Part shown: positions 1 through 8,342 of the stretch, in pieces
Numbering within the stretch: position 1 is the stretch's first letter
How the letters are laid out: every line of letters starts with the position of its first letter
From: Nitrospirae bacterium CG2_30_70_394
GTDB taxonomy: Bacteria > CG2-30-53-67 > CG2-30-70-394
Length of the DNA: 32,339 nucleotides
Direction of reading: 5' to 3'
NCBI GenBank assembly: GCA_001873295.1
Contig: MNYW01000122.1
Location: forward strand, 1 to 32,339
Made by a program: the position numbers and the translations under genes
Notes under the pieces: generated by a model
Databases searched by the model: none
What the model saw: the letters and a program-made list of their open reading frames with translations, nothing else
Told to the model about the DNA's origin: nothing

Positions 1-183
1 CGGAAAGCGCTCGATGTTCCGCTTCACCGCTTGGATCAGGACCCGCGGCTCGACCTCGTAGAGGGCGGCGAGATCGGTGCTGAGCATCACCCTCTCCCCT
101 CGGATGGCGAGGATCGCGCGTGCGATGCGCTCGACAGGGAAGAGTGCGGAGGTGTTGGGCATCCGTGCCTCGTGCGTGCTCAT
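1..183 (-). CDS. ORF6N-domain protein, N-terminal part
   Basis: This is the first 61 codons of a gene that runs off the left edge, starting at ATG 183. The peptide runs from MSTHEARMPNTSALFPVERI to a stretch reading AVKRNIERFP. The pattern VERI-x6-AIRGERVMLSTDLAALYEVE followed by QAVKRNIERFP is typical of the N-terminal ORF6N domain found in phage-derived or mobile-element DNA-binding proteins. The family is thought to bind DNA, but its cellular role is mostly unknown, so no specific function is claimed. It lies downstream of the gmhA pair on the same strand with an 81-base gap. The C-terminal half cannot be seen, so a truncated gene is possible. Confidence 0.7.
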   Translation of the reverse strand, partial: MSTHEARMPNTSALFPVERIARAILAIRGERVMLSTDLAALYEVEPRVLIQAVKRNIERFP

Positions 184-264
184 CCTGAGCGTGGGGGTGT
201 CATCGGACCGTGCGCGGCGGCGGCTCTCCGCGCCGGGCCGACTCGGCGCGCCCATCTACGGTCA

Positions 265-1206
265 TCACCCAATCCGTGCGAAGACCGCCTCCAAGAGCAG
301 CGGCACCATGATTTCGTGGTGGCCAACGAGTTCGTAGCTGCGGCCGCCGGAGGAGGTGGGGCGGGCGAGGACGTTCTCGTGCGGGCGGTAGTGGCGGATC
401 ATGTCGAGGTTGGCGGTGACGATCTCTGCCACCGGAAAGCCCTGGTTGCGACACAGGGTGACCGCCTTGAGGAAGACCTCGGGGAGGATCACCGAGCTGC
501 CGCAGTTGATCCACACGCCGCCGCCGTCGAGCTCGGAGACGACGTGGGCGAGGATCTTGAAGTCGGTGAAGCTCGCCGCGCCAATCACTGCCCCGTCCAT
601 CGCCGGGTGCATGTGGATGATGTCGGTGCCGATCGCCGCGTGGACCGTGGCCGGGATCTGGGCCTCGGCGCAGTGGGCGAGGAGCGAGTACTCCGGGTGC
701 GGACTGTGGTCGAGGATGTAGCGGCCAACCGCCTCGCCGTAGCCGAGCCCCGCCGCGACCCCCTCGCGCACCGCCCGGTGGAGGTTGGCGCCGGTCTCTT
801 CCCACATGCCGAAGGAGCCGTCCTCGATCGCTACCGCCACGTCCTCCGAGGTGGCGCCGATCAGGGAGAGCTCGTAGTCGTGGATGGAGCCGGCGGAGTT
901 GAGGGCGAAGGCGGTAATCACCCGCCGCTCCACCGCCTTGATGAGCAGCGGCGTGAGGCCGGTCTTCAGGACGTGCGCCCCCATCGCGAGGGCCACCGGC
1001 CGGCCGCGGCTGCGCGCCGTGCAGATCGCCTCGATCAGGCCGCGCAGGCCATCGGCGGCGAGCAGCCGGGGGAGGCCGTCGACGAAGGCGTCAATCCGCG
1101 GCACGCCGTCGTGGCAGCGGGCGAAGAGGGCGGTGGAGACCTTGTTGGGCCGCCCGGCGAGGGCGCGGGTGGTCCCCTTGGCGAGGTCGATCTGCGGGAA
1201 GGGCAT
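265..1206 (-). CDS. conserved hypothetical protein, deoxyhypusine-synthase-like
   Basis: A 313-residue cytoplasmic protein with no signal peptide or membrane segment. It starts at ATG 1206, 37 bases after the gmhA stop, so the two are probably co-transcribed. Visible conserved blocks are MGAHVLKTGLTPLLIKAVE (about residues 75-93), ALNSAGSIHDYELSLIGATS (about 100-119), a GMWEETG segment, HPAMDGAVIGAASFTDF in the centre, and a Gly-rich WINCGSSVILPEVFLKAV. This resembles proteins often annotated as deoxyhypusine synthase-like Rossmann-fold proteins that neighbour phosphoheptose isomerase in deltaproteobacterial genomes. That family link is from memory and is not firm. Bacteria normally lack eIF5A, so a true deoxyhypusine synthase role is unlikely. 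The gmhA context suggests sugar or envelope metabolism, which is inference. Confidence 0.6.
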   Translation of the reverse strand: MPFPQIDLAKGTTRALAGRPNKVSTALFARCHDGVPRIDAFVDGLPRLLAADGLRGLIEAICTARSRGRPVALAMGAHVLKTGLTPLLIKAVERRVITAFALNSAGSIHDYELSLIGATSEDVAVAIEDGSFGMWEETGANLHRAVREGVAAGLGYGEAVGRYILDHSPHPEYSLLAHCAEAQIPATVHAAIGTDIIHMHPAMDGAVIGAASFTDFKILAHVVSELDGGGVWINCGSSVILPEVFLKAVTLCRNQGFPVAEIVTANLDMIRHYRPHENVLARPTSSGGRSYELVGHHEIMVPLLLEAVFARIG

Positions 1207-1243
1207 GGGGATCGCTGGGAGTGGGAAGGGGGAAGCGGGGTCT

Positions 1244-1840
1244 TTAGTCGCCGGCGTCCTGCCGAGTCAGCGCCGCTTCCACAAGGTCGCAGAGGATGTG
1301 GCCGAGGGTGATGTGCAGCTCTTGGATGCGCGCGGTCTCGGCGTGGGGAACGGTGAGGCAGAGGTCACAAGCGGTGGCCAGCAGGCCACCGTCGCGGCCG
1401 GCGAACCCCAAGGTGTAGAGCCCCTGGGCGCGGGCGCGCGCCACCGCCGCCAAAACGTTCGGCGAGTTGCCGCTGGTGGAGATGGCGATCAGCACGTCAC
1501 CTGCCTGGCCGAGGGCCTCGACCTGGCGGTCGAAGATGCGCTCGTAGCCGTAGTCGTTGCCGATCGCGGTGAGGGCCGAGGTGTCGGTGGTGAGGGCGAT
1601 CGCCGGCCAGCCGCGCCGTTCGCGGGTGTAGCGGCCGACCAGCTCGGCGGCGAGGTGCTGGGCGTCCGCCGCCGAGCCGCCGTTGCCGCACAACAGCACC
1701 TTGTGGCCGGCGCGCAGGCAGGTCACCAGCCGCTTCGCCGCCACTACCACCGGTTCCGCCATCTCCGCGGCCACGCGCTCGCGCAGGCGCGCGCCGTCCA
1801 CGAGCTGTTGTCGCACGACCTGCGCCCATTCACCCACCAT
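1244..1840 (-). CDS. gmhA: phosphoheptose isomerase (sedoheptulose 7-phosphate isomerase)
   Basis: A 198-residue SIS-domain protein that converts sedoheptulose 7-phosphate to D-glycero-D-manno-heptose 7-phosphate, the first step of ADP-heptose synthesis for LPS core. Signatures are the SIS loop [20 protein letters not shown] (about residues 45-64), [19 protein letters not shown] with its Ser/Thr phosphate-binding segment, the second SIS loop [13 protein letters not shown], and the C-terminal [16 protein letters not shown] carrying the His and Glu of the family active site. The start at ATG 1840 is chosen because TGGAGGTG lies just upstream; the open frame extends to 1885, but that extension is not family-like. 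A pathway role in an outer membrane makes the host very likely Gram-negative. Confidence 0.93.
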   Translation of the reverse strand: MVGEWAQVVRQQLVDGARLRERVAAEMAEPVVVAAKRLVTCLRAGHKVLLCGNGGSAADAQHLAAELVGRYTRERRGWPAIALTTDTSALTAIGNDYGYERIFDRQVEALGQAGDVLIAISTSGNSPNVLAAVARARAQGLYTLGFAGRDGGLLATACDLCLTVPHAETARIQELHITLGHILCDLVEAALTRQDAGD

Positions 1841-1887
1841 TGCACCTCCAGGTTGTAGGAGTTGCCCTCTTCCCCCGCGCCGCAATC

Positions 1888-1937
1888 CTAGGAGTCTGTC
1901 GGATTTTGTCGATCGTCACGAGCGGAGTCAGCGTCAA
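1888..1937 (+). repeat. CTAG-ended dispersed element, copy 1 (truncated)
   Basis: The sequence begins CTAGGAGTCTGTCGGATTTT and continues GTCGATCGTCACGAG. It closely matches the left part of the copies at 19871 and 31081. On the minus strand it encodes the final residues and stop of uvrC. Only the first 35-45 bases resemble the family; the rest is uvrC coding sequence. Confidence 0.65.
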
Positions 1938-3789
1938 CCTCCTGCGCGCGGAGGTAGCGGTAGACCGCCTCAGCGGTTGGGGCGGTCATCTTCGGACAGC
2001 AGGCAAGCTCTTCGACGGTAGCGGCGCGCACCCGGGCGAGGGAGCCGAAGTGGCGGAGCAGCGCCACCTTGCGGGTGGGGCCGATACCGGCGCAGCCATC
2101 GAGGCCGCTCGCCACCAGGCGGTCGCCGTGGAGCTTGCGGTAGTGGGTGATGGCGAAGCGGTGCGCCTCATCACGGATGCGCGCGACAAGGTGGCAAAGA
2201 GGATCGTCCGGCGGCAGCACCACCGGCTCGCCACCGCCGGCGCGCACAAGGCGCTCGTGGCTTTGCACCTGCTCGCCCCGCCCCCGCCCCTGGCCGTCCA
2301 GCGAGCGCGCCTTGGCCAAGCCGAGGAGGTCGCAGCGACCAACGAGGCCGAGGTCGGCAAGAATCGGCACCACCGCGGCGAGCTGCGGCGGGCCGCCATC
2401 GAGGAGGATGAGGTCGGGATAGGGCAGGCGGTCGGCGAGCTCGCCCGCGTAGCGGCGCTCGATCACCTCCGCCATCATCGCGAAGTCGTTCGGCCCCGCC
2501 ACCGCGCGGATGCGGAAGTTGCGGTAGTGGCGCTTCAGCGGCCGCCCCTCGTCGAAAACCACCATCGAGCCGACCGCGTGGTCGCCGGAGACGTTGGAGA
2601 TGTCGAAGCACTCGATGCGCCGTGGCAGGCGGGAGAGACCGAGGCGCAACTTGAGGTCGGTGAGCAGATCGGTAGCGCGGCTGCGGCGCGCCTGGTAACC
2701 GTCGTACGCCTCGCGGGCATTTTGTTGGGCGAGGCCGATGAGCTTCGCCCGGTGGCCGCGGCGCGGCACCACGAGGTGGCAGCGGCGGCCGCGACGGGCG
2801 GTGAGGTAGCCCGCCTCCGCCGCGTGCTCGGGCAGGGCGATGGGCACGAGCACGGTCTCCGGCACCAGGGTGCCGGCGGTGTAGAGCTGGCGGACCACCT
2901 GCGCGAGGAGCTCCGCCTCGCTCCCGGTCTCGCCCTCCATGAACAGGTCACGCCGCCCCTGCAGCCGGCCCGCGCGGACCACCAACTGCGCCACCGCGGT
3001 GGTCTCCCCCAGCCGGTAGAGGCCGAGGCAGTCGAGGTCGCCACCGCCCACCTCCACCACCTCTTGGCGGGCGGTAAGCCGCTCGATGCGCCGGATCGCG
3101 TCGCGCAGGCGGGCCGCCTCCTCGAACCGCTCGCCCGCCGCCGCCTCCTCCATCTCGCGCGTGAGGTCGCGCACCAGCCGCCGGTCGCGCCCCTCAAGGA
3201 AGGCACGCACCGGCGCTACCACCTTGCGGGCGTACTCCTCCGGGGTGATCCGGCCGGTGCACGGCGAGTAGCAGCGGCCAATCTGGAACTGGAGCGATGG
3301 CCGCTCCTTCCTGCGGAAGTCGTGGTTGCGGCACTTGCGCACCATGAAGGTGCGGTTGATCAAGCTCATGGTCTCGCCGATCCCGGTGCCGGTGACGAAC
3401 GGGCCGTAGTAGCGGGCGCCGTCGTCTACGACCCGCCGGACCACGTCGATGCGCGGGAACTCCTCCTGCACCGACAGGCGGAGGTAGGGGTACTGCTTGT
3501 CGTCGCGTAACAACACGTTGTAGCGCGGCCGATACCGCTTGATCAGGTTCGCCTCCAGCAGCAGCGCCTCGACCTCGTTGTCGACGATGATCGTCTCTAC
3601 CGCAGCAATACGCGCCACCAAGGCGCGGGTCTTGGGCGGCTGCTCCGCGCGGCTGAAGTAGGAGCGAACCCGCCGGGCGAGATCCACCGCTTTGCCGACG
3701 TAGAGGACCTCGCCGTCACCGTCCTTCATCAGGTAGATGCCGGGGCGATGGGCGAGATCCGCAAGCTCCGGGGGGGCTCGACGCGCCAT
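1888..3789 (-). CDS. uvrC: excinuclease ABC subunit C
   Basis: A 633-residue UvrC, the nuclease that makes both incisions in nucleotide excision repair after UvrAB loads on damage. An N-terminal GIY-YIG nuclease is visible (GIYL at 17-20, [17 protein letters not shown] from about 29). A UVR motif follows ([19 protein letters not shown], near 215) and then the RNase H-like C-terminal nuclease with [20 protein letters not shown] helix-hairpin-helix tail contains [20 protein letters not shown]. The start at ATG 3789 matches the family N terminus. There is no Shine-Dalgarno, but TAGAAT lies 5 bases before ATG. The last 13 or so codons (ending DDRQNPTDS) are supplied by a dispersed repeat that contains the TAG stop, so the native C terminus was probably replaced. 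Confidence 0.95.
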   Translation of the reverse strand: MARRAPPELADLAHRPGIYLMKDGDGEVLYVGKAVDLARRVRSYFSRAEQPPKTRALVARIAAVETIIVDNEVEALLLEANLIKRYRPRYNVLLRDDKQYPYLRLSVQEEFPRIDVVRRVVDDGARYYGPFVTGTGIGETMSLINRTFMVRKCRNHDFRRKERPSLQFQIGRCYSPCTGRITPEEYARKVVAPVRAFLEGRDRRLVRDLTREMEEAAAGERFEEAARLRDAIRRIERLTARQEVVEVGGGDLDCLGLYRLGETTAVAQLVVRAGRLQGRRDLFMEGETGSEAELLAQVVRQLYTAGTLVPETVLVPIALPEHAAEAGYLTARRGRRCHLVVPRRGHRAKLIGLAQQNAREAYDGYQARRSRATDLLTDLKLRLGLSRLPRRIECFDISNVSGDHAVGSMVVFDEGRPLKRHYRNFRIRAVAGPNDFAMMAEVIERRYAGELADRLPYPDLILLDGGPPQLAAVVPILADLGLVGRCDLLGLAKARSLDGQGRGRGEQVQSHERLVRAGGGEPVVLPPDDPLCHLVARIRDEAHRFAITHYRKLHGDRLVASGLDGCAGIGPTRKVALLRHFGSLARVRAATVEELACCPKMTAPTAEAVYRYLRAQEVDADSARDDRQNPTDS

Positions 3790-3800
3790 ACGCGATTCTA
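3784..3800 (-). promoter_or_regulatory. possible -10 box immediately before uvrC (leaderless start)
   Basis: On the minus strand TAGAAT (3800-3795, five of six bases match TATAAT) is followed by five bases and then the uvrC ATG. No Shine-Dalgarno lies between them. Transcription would begin at or next to the start codon. No convincing -35 hexamer is visible 16-18 bases upstream, so this is tentative. Confidence 0.35.
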
Positions 3801-3920
3801 CCGGCGGCGGCGCGGTGAATGTTGCCCGCGACCGAGCGGGCCGCCGCCTCGCCTGCCGCCCGACGAGCGCCGCGAACTGCTCACCGCACCCCTTCGCGGC
3901 GGCGTGCGCCGGCGCCTCGC

Positions 3921-4022
3921 CTACAACGCCGCGATCAGCGACCACAGCCCCGCCAGCAGGGCAACGGTGGCGACCCACGGCGGCCGTCGCATGGCGCGAG
4001 AACCGGCCTCGACCGCGCTCAC
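3921..4022 (-). CDS. small hydrophobic peptide overlapping the response-regulator stop
   Basis: A 33-codon ORF starting at GTG 4022, which overlaps the TGA of the upstream response regulator in a GTGA arrangement. GGAGGG lies about 9 bases before the GTG. The product has a short polar start (MSAVEAGSRAMRRPP) followed by a single hydrophobic stretch WVATVALLAGLWSLIAAL that would span a membrane. An internal ATG at 3992 would give 23 residues. The overlap and ribosome-binding site argue for translational coupling. With only 33 codons in GC-rich DNA, chance cannot be excluded, and no family is recognised. Confidence 0.4.
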   Translation of the reverse strand: MSAVEAGSRAMRRPPWVATVALLAGLWSLIAAL

Positions 4023-4483
4023 CCGTGACCCCCCTCAACCCCGTGGCGCACGGCGGCGGCGAACAGGGCGATGGTGAACGGCTTGGCCAGGAAGCCCGAC
4101 GCCCCCGCCGCCAAACAGTCGCGCACCCGGCCGTCGTCCGCGTAGCCGCTGGTGATCACCACCGGCAGGCTGGGGGCGACCGCTTGGATCCGGTGGAAGA
4201 GCTCCTCGCCGTCCATCTCCGGCATGCGGAAGTCGGTGACCACCACGTCGAAGCGGTCCGGCTCGCCCTCCACCAGCGACAGCGCCGCCACCGGCGACGC
4301 CTCCACCGTGCCGGTCGCGTGCAGGCGATCGAGGGCGACGGCAACCAGCCGCCGCACCCCCGGCTCATCGTCGACAAACAAGACCCGAAGGCCAGCGAGG
4401 TCGCACACGGTAGAGAGTGTCGAGTCGGTGGCCGCCACCGGGGCGGTCGTGCCAAGAGGGGGGTGGGAGGGGTGGGTAGCCAT
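4019..4483 (-). CDS. single-domain response regulator (CheY-like receiver)
   Basis: A 154-residue protein with about 28 variable N-terminal residues followed by one receiver domain. Signatures are the acidic pair in VLFVDDEPGVRRLVAVAL, the phospho-acceptor Asp in VVVTDFRMPEMDGEELF, the Thr/Ser position in LPVVITSGYADD, and the Lys in GASGFLAKPFT. No output domain follows, so it acts by protein contact or as a phosphorelay intermediate. No histidine kinase is present in the window. The start at ATG 4483 leaves a linker with no recognised motif. A tiny membrane-peptide ORF overlaps its stop codon. Confidence 0.85.
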   Translation of the reverse strand: MATHPSHPPLGTTAPVAATDSTLSTVCDLAGLRVLFVDDEPGVRRLVAVALDRLHATGTVEASPVAALSLVEGEPDRFDVVVTDFRMPEMDGEELFHRIQAVAPSLPVVITSGYADDGRVRDCLAAGASGFLAKPFTIALFAAAVRHGVEGGHG

Positions 4484-5050
4484 CGTTGAAGCGCGGGAGA
4501 ATCTCCTCCCCAGATCGGCCAACCGGCGGCGCGGCTGGAGCCAAAGAGGTGTGGCCCACCCCCGCCCCCCCAGGCGCGGCCGGGGCGAGGCAGCGCGGGG
4601 AGTGAGGCGACGGGCGAAGCGCACCAGCCAGCGGGGGTCTCTACGAGCGGTGCAGAGGGAGGGGGTGGCGACGCCGATGGGTGCGCCCGCCAGCCGTGGC
4701 ATCGCCTAGCGTTGGCGGAGTCTGAATGACAAAAGAGCGCTCCTCTGCGCCGGCGTCGCCTCGCGCCTTGGCGTTCGGCGGGAACCAGCCGGACGGAAGC
4801 CAGCGGCTCGGTGACGACCTGCGACCCTTCACGCCCTGCGCGCCTCCGGCATCACGGAGCCGGACGGAAGCCAGCGGCTCGGTGACGACCTCGGCCCACC
4901 GCGCAACGCCAAGGCGCGGAGCAGCGGGGAGACGAGACCTAGGAAGTAGAAGGTAGGCGGGGGGCGAAAGTGCCGCGGCTACGGTGACCCCCCCTGCCAC
5001 TCCCTACTCCCTCCCTCCTCCTTCCGACACCCACCCAACGCAGGCGGAGC
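4484..5050. other. long non-coding gap with repeats
   Basis: No convincing gene is seen on either strand between the response regulator and the small lipoprotein. The central part (4762-4918) holds a pair of 34-bp direct repeats inside a 14-bp inverted repeat, listed separately. The rest is GC-rich and featureless, apart from pyrimidine-rich runs near 4985-5020. Confidence 0.6.
4762..4918. repeat. inverted-repeat-bounded pair of 34-bp direct repeats
   Basis: CGCGCCTTGGCGTT at 4762-4775 and its exact reverse complement at 4905-4918 flank the unit. Inside, a 34-bp sequence beginning AGCCGGACGGAAGCCAGCGG occurs identically at 4787-4820 and 4858-4891, 71 bp apart. Neither strand gives a protein-like product. 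It could be a small non-autonomous element or a structured RNA; no known family is recognised. Confidence 0.75.
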
Positions 5051-5051
5051 C

Positions 5052-5080
5052 TTGCGATTTCCCGTTGTGCACCCTACAAA
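5052..5080 (+). promoter_or_regulatory. sigma-70-like promoter of the small lipoprotein
   Basis: TTGCGA (5052-5057), a 17-base spacer, and TACAAA (5075-5080); each hexamer matches the consensus at four of six positions. The predicted start near 5087 leaves a 30-base leader carrying GAAGGAG before ATG 5117. Confidence 0.4.
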
Positions 5081-5116
5081 CTTGACCGCACTGCTAACCC
5101 ACACCGAAGGAGCCCC

Positions 5117-5398
5117 ATGCACCGCACCCTCGCACCCCTCGCCCTCGTTGCCGCCCTCGGCCTCACCGCCTGCGCCCACTCCCTGGTCGCCGACCTCGAC
5201 ACCCTGGAGGGAAGCCTCAGCGGCATCGAGATCATGGACAGCGAGCACAAGCTCGCCGCCGACCTCTCCGCGGCGCGCAAGGCGATCTCCGAGGCGCGCC
5301 AGGCGTACGCCGGCGGCCAACTCGCCGAGGCCAAGGCGCTCACCGCCACCGCCCAAGAGAAGGTGAACGGGGCCCAGGCCAAGCAGTACGGCCTGTAG
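5117..5398 (+). CDS. small predicted lipoprotein, helical
   Basis: A 93-residue protein with a lipoprotein signal: MHR, a hydrophobic stretch, and the lipobox LTAC with Cys at 19. The mature part is Ala-, Glu- and Lys-rich and almost certainly helical, with heptad-like segments such as LAADLSAARKAISEARQAY and LAEAKALTATAQEKVNGAQA. This recalls short periplasmic lipoproteins anchored to the outer membrane. It starts at ATG 5117 after a GAAGGAG ribosome-binding site and stands alone with its own promoter. No specific family is recognised; a role in envelope structure is a guess. Confidence 0.75.
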   Translation: MHRTLAPLALVAALGLTACAHSLVADLDTLEGSLSGIEIMDSEHKLAADLSAARKAISEARQAYAGGQLAEAKALTATAQEKVNGAQAKQYGL

Positions 5399-5939
5399 CC
5401 TTTGTTGCCGGTGGTCTTGGTGCCACCCCCAACTCCCGGCGGGCGAACCCTCGGCAGGCCACGACCCGAGCGGGCGCGGTCTGCAATCTCCCCCGCGGTC
5501 GCGGCGGGAGTGGCGGCCGGCGTACCCGCGGGAAACGGTGCGAGCCCGCGAGAGTGGCCGCGCGCGCAGGCGCGGAGGTCGTGCCCATGGGGTCGCGGCA
5601 AAGGGCTTCGGCGGGGGCCGTGCGGGGGGACAAGCCCTGGCCTTCCAGCCCTCCCCTGACGGGCAGTCACCGCGCGGCGGCGCCGGGCCGCGGATCAGCC
5701 CCTCCCCTCCGCCTCGCCACGCGAGCGCCTCTTCCAGCCGACGCGGGTTCCCAGTCACCGCGCGGCGGCGCCGGGCCGCGGATCAGCCGCCTCTTCCGCC
5801 TCGCCACACCTCTGCGCGCGACCCGCCGTTGCTCGGGCGGTCGGCCTTGGTCCCGTGACCGCCTGGGAGCGGCTTTCGATCGGGAGTCACGTGCGTCCTG
5901 TCAGCCCCCTGCGCCGATCGCCGGCGGCAGGCGCGGGGC
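5399..5939. other. non-coding gap with a tandem-spaced repeat
   Basis: This 541-base GC-rich stretch lies between the lipoprotein and the end of pheT. No open frame has protein-like composition. It contains the repeat pair at 5664/5752 and, at 5839-5855, a 17-bp sequence (GGTCGGCCTTGGTCCCG) whose exact reverse complement recurs at 23390-23406 near the end of another dispersed element. Confidence 0.6.
5664..5807. repeat. 37-bp direct repeat pair, 88 bp apart
   Basis: A 37-bp sequence starting CAGTCACCGCGCGGCGGCGC is identical at 5664-5700 and 5752-5788. Similarity then continues imperfectly through CTCCGCCTCGCCAC-type sequence to about 5720 and 5807. The unit core is itself partly palindromic (GCGGCGGCGCCGGGCCGC). 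No coding potential is seen. Confidence 0.75.
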
Positions 5940-8342
5940 TTACTGGCGCAGGCGCGCGCCGTGGGCCGCGGCGAGGCGGCTTACGAGGTCGGCGACCACC
6001 GCGTCGGCCTCGCCATCGGTGAGGGTGCGCTCCAGGTGGCGCAGGCGCAGGCGCAGGCCAATGGAGACCATGCCCGCGGGGAGGTGCTCCCCCTGGTAGC
6101 GGTCAAAGAGGGTGACCGCCTCGACCACCCCGCCCAGACCGCGGCCGGTGGCAAGTAGCGCCGCCGCCTCGACCGTCGCGGGGACGAGGAGGGCGAGGTC
6201 GCGTTCCATGGCGGGGAAGCGGGGGATGGGGCAGTAGGCGTGGCCCGGCGCCACCTGGGCTGCCACCGCGCCAAGGTCGACCTCGGCCACCAGGCAGCGA
6301 CCGGTGAGGTCGAAGGCGGCGGCGACGTCGGGGTGGAGCTCGCCCGCCCAGCCGAGGCGCACCTCGCCGGCGAAGAGGTCGGCGCCGCGCCCAGGGTGGA
6401 GAAAGGGCTCGGCGCTCTTCCGCCACGCCACCGCGCCCACCCCGAGGGCGGCGAGGAGCGCATCGAGATCACCCTTCAGGTGGAAAAAGTCGGTCTCCAC
6501 GGGTACGGCCCAGGAGACCGCGGTGCGCGCACCGGAGGCAAAGAGGGCGAGGTGCTCCGCCTCGTGCGCCTCCACCACCCCGGTCTCGGCGAAGACCACC
6601 GCCACCTCGAAGAGGTGCAGGGCCGTGGTGCCACGCCGCTGGTTGTGCGCCGCCACCTGCAAGAGATCACCGATCAACTCGGTGCGCATCACCGCCTGGT
6701 CTTGGGCTAGGGGGTTGCTCACCCGCACCCAGCGCCGGCGCGGATCGTCCGCCGCCAGCCGCAAACGGTCGGCGCGGCCCTCGCCGGTGAAGGCGACGGT
6801 CACCGCCTCGCGATAGCCGAGAGCGACGGCGAGGTCGGTGAGACGCCGGCGTAGGCGGTCCACCCCCGCCACCGGTTCGGGCGGCCGCCCGCCCTTCGGG
6901 AAGGTCACCGGGATGCGGTCGTAGCCGTAGCGGCGGGCGATCTCCTCCACCACGTCCGCCGGCCGCTCCACGTCGTTGCGCCACGACGGCACGGTGACCG
7001 CGACCCCACCGGTTGCCGGTGCGACCGCAAAACCGAGGGGGGTGAGGAGGGCAGTGGTGGTGGCCACGTCGAGGTCGATGCCGAGGTCACGGCCAGCACG
7101 GCCGAGGTCGAGGTCGACCACCACCGCCGGCCGGCGGCCGGGATAGAGGTCCACCACCTCCCCCTCCATCCGCCCCCCCGCCACCTCGGCGAGGAGGGCG
7201 CAGGCGCGCGCGAGGGCCACGCTCACCCGGTCGCGGTCCACCTGCCGCTCGAAGCGGTGCGACGACTCGGAGTGGAGGGCGAGGGCCTGGGCGGTGCGGC
7301 GCACGGAGATCGGGTCGAAAGAGGCGGCCTCGATGAAGAGCCGGCGGGTCACCGCGGTCACCTCGCTGGCCGTGCCGCCCATCACCCCGGCGAGGGCCAC
7401 CGGGCCGGCGGCGTCGGCGATCACCAGCCGCTCGGGATCGAGCAGCCGCTCGACGCCGTCGAGGGTGGTGAGCGACTCGCCGGCGCGGGCGCGGCGGACG
7501 TGGAGCTCGCCGCCGGCGAGACGGTCGAGGTCAAAGGCGTGGAGCGGCTGGCCGAGCTCGAAGCAGACGTAGTTGGTCACGTCCACCACGTTGTTGATCG
7601 GCCGCGCCCCCACCTGCTCCAGACGGTGCGCCAGCCAGGCGGGCGACGGGCCGATCGTCACCCCCACCACCGCCCGGCCGGTGTAGCGATGGCAAAGGGA
7701 CTCCTCGTCGATCCCCACGCGCACCGGCGCCGCGCCCGCGCCCGCAGTCGGAACCACCGCGGGGAGGTGGAGGCGACTGGCGGGCGCAAAGGCGGCGACC
7801 TCGCGGGCGATGCCCACCAGCGACAGACAGTCGCCACGGTTGGGGGTGAGGTCGATCTCGAGGATCGGGTCGTCGAGCCCCAGGGCCGCCACCAGCGGCT
7901 GCCCCACCACCGCGCCCTCCGGGAGGATGAGGATCCCGTCGGCTTCGGTGACCAGGCCGAGCTCGCGCGCCGAGCAGAGCATCCCGCCGGAGGCGACGCC
8001 ACGCAGCTTCGCCTTGCGGATCGCCACGCCGCCCGGGAGGGTGCAGCCGGGCAGAGCCACGGCGACGCGATCGCCGGCGCGCTGGTTGCGCGCGCCGCAG
8101 ACGATCTGCACGACCGCGCGGCTGGTCTCCACCTGGCAGACGGTGAGGTGGTCGGAATCGGGGTGGGGTGCCACCGCCGCCAGCCGCCCCACCACCAGGC
8201 GGTCGCCACAGCCGGCGAGCGCCGCCGCCGGGTTTTCCACCCCCGCCACCTCCAGCCCGGCCATGGTGAGGCCGTCGCACAGGGGGGCGAGGTCGAGGTC
8301 GAAGTCGACGAGCTCGCGAAGCCAGGAGAGGGGGAGGCGCAT
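5940..8342 (-). CDS. pheT: phenylalanyl-tRNA synthetase beta subunit
   Basis: An 800-residue beta subunit, normal length for the bacterial alpha2-beta2 enzyme that charges tRNA-Phe. The N terminus MRLPLSWLRELVDFDLDLA is typical. A tRNA-binding (EMAP-type) domain follows around 40-150 (PHPDSDHLTVCQVE, QIVCGARN, GVASGGMLCS). Then come the B3/B4 editing domain (about 200-390), a B5 domain, and the C-terminal anticodon-binding domain beginning PIPRFPAMERDLALLVP. Start ATG 8342 has no Shine-Dalgarno; instead TAGCGA sits seven bases before it, as in thrS. It lies 306 bases after pheS, an unusually wide gap for this pair. Confidence 0.95.
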   Translation of the reverse strand: MRLPLSWLRELVDFDLDLAPLCDGLTMAGLEVAGVENPAAALAGCGDRLVVGRLAAVAPHPDSDHLTVCQVETSRAVVQIVCGARNQRAGDRVAVALPGCTLPGGVAIRKAKLRGVASGGMLCSARELGLVTEADGILILPEGAVVGQPLVAALGLDDPILEIDLTPNRGDCLSLVGIAREVAAFAPASRLHLPAVVPTAGAGAAPVRVGIDEESLCHRYTGRAVVGVTIGPSPAWLAHRLEQVGARPINNVVDVTNYVCFELGQPLHAFDLDRLAGGELHVRRARAGESLTTLDGVERLLDPERLVIADAAGPVALAGVMGGTASEVTAVTRRLFIEAASFDPISVRRTAQALALHSESSHRFERQVDRDRVSVALARACALLAEVAGGRMEGEVVDLYPGRRPAVVVDLDLGRAGRDLGIDLDVATTTALLTPLGFAVAPATGGVAVTVPSWRNDVERPADVVEEIARRYGYDRIPVTFPKGGRPPEPVAGVDRLRRRLTDLAVALGYREAVTVAFTGEGRADRLRLAADDPRRRWVRVSNPLAQDQAVMRTELIGDLLQVAAHNQRRGTTALHLFEVAVVFAETGVVEAHEAEHLALFASGARTAVSWAVPVETDFFHLKGDLDALLAALGVGAVAWRKSAEPFLHPGRGADLFAGEVRLGWAGELHPDVAAAFDLTGRCLVAEVDLGAVAAQVAPGHAYCPIPRFPAMERDLALLVPATVEAAALLATGRGLGGVVEAVTLFDRYQGEHLPAGMVSIGLRLRLRHLERTLTDGEADAVVADLVSRLAAAHGARLRQ

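Noticed and set aside
31-1311. Long open frame of 426 codons on the plus strand over the gmhA partner gene
   Set aside because: It is Arg/Gly/Ala/His-rich with no family motif and lies opposite a gene with clear conserved blocks; high GC makes such antisense frames common.
1840-3510. 556-codon plus-strand frame opposite uvrC
   Set aside because: No domain signature; the minus strand carries all UvrC motifs in order.
4762-4918. Possible two-repeat CRISPR
   Set aside because: Only one spacer-like interval and no cas genes; the flanking inverted repeat does not fit a CRISPR.
5554-6099. 181-codon plus-strand frame after the lipoprotein
   Set aside because: It runs through the duplicated 37-bp repeat and into the antisense of pheT, with no start signal and no protein-like pattern.
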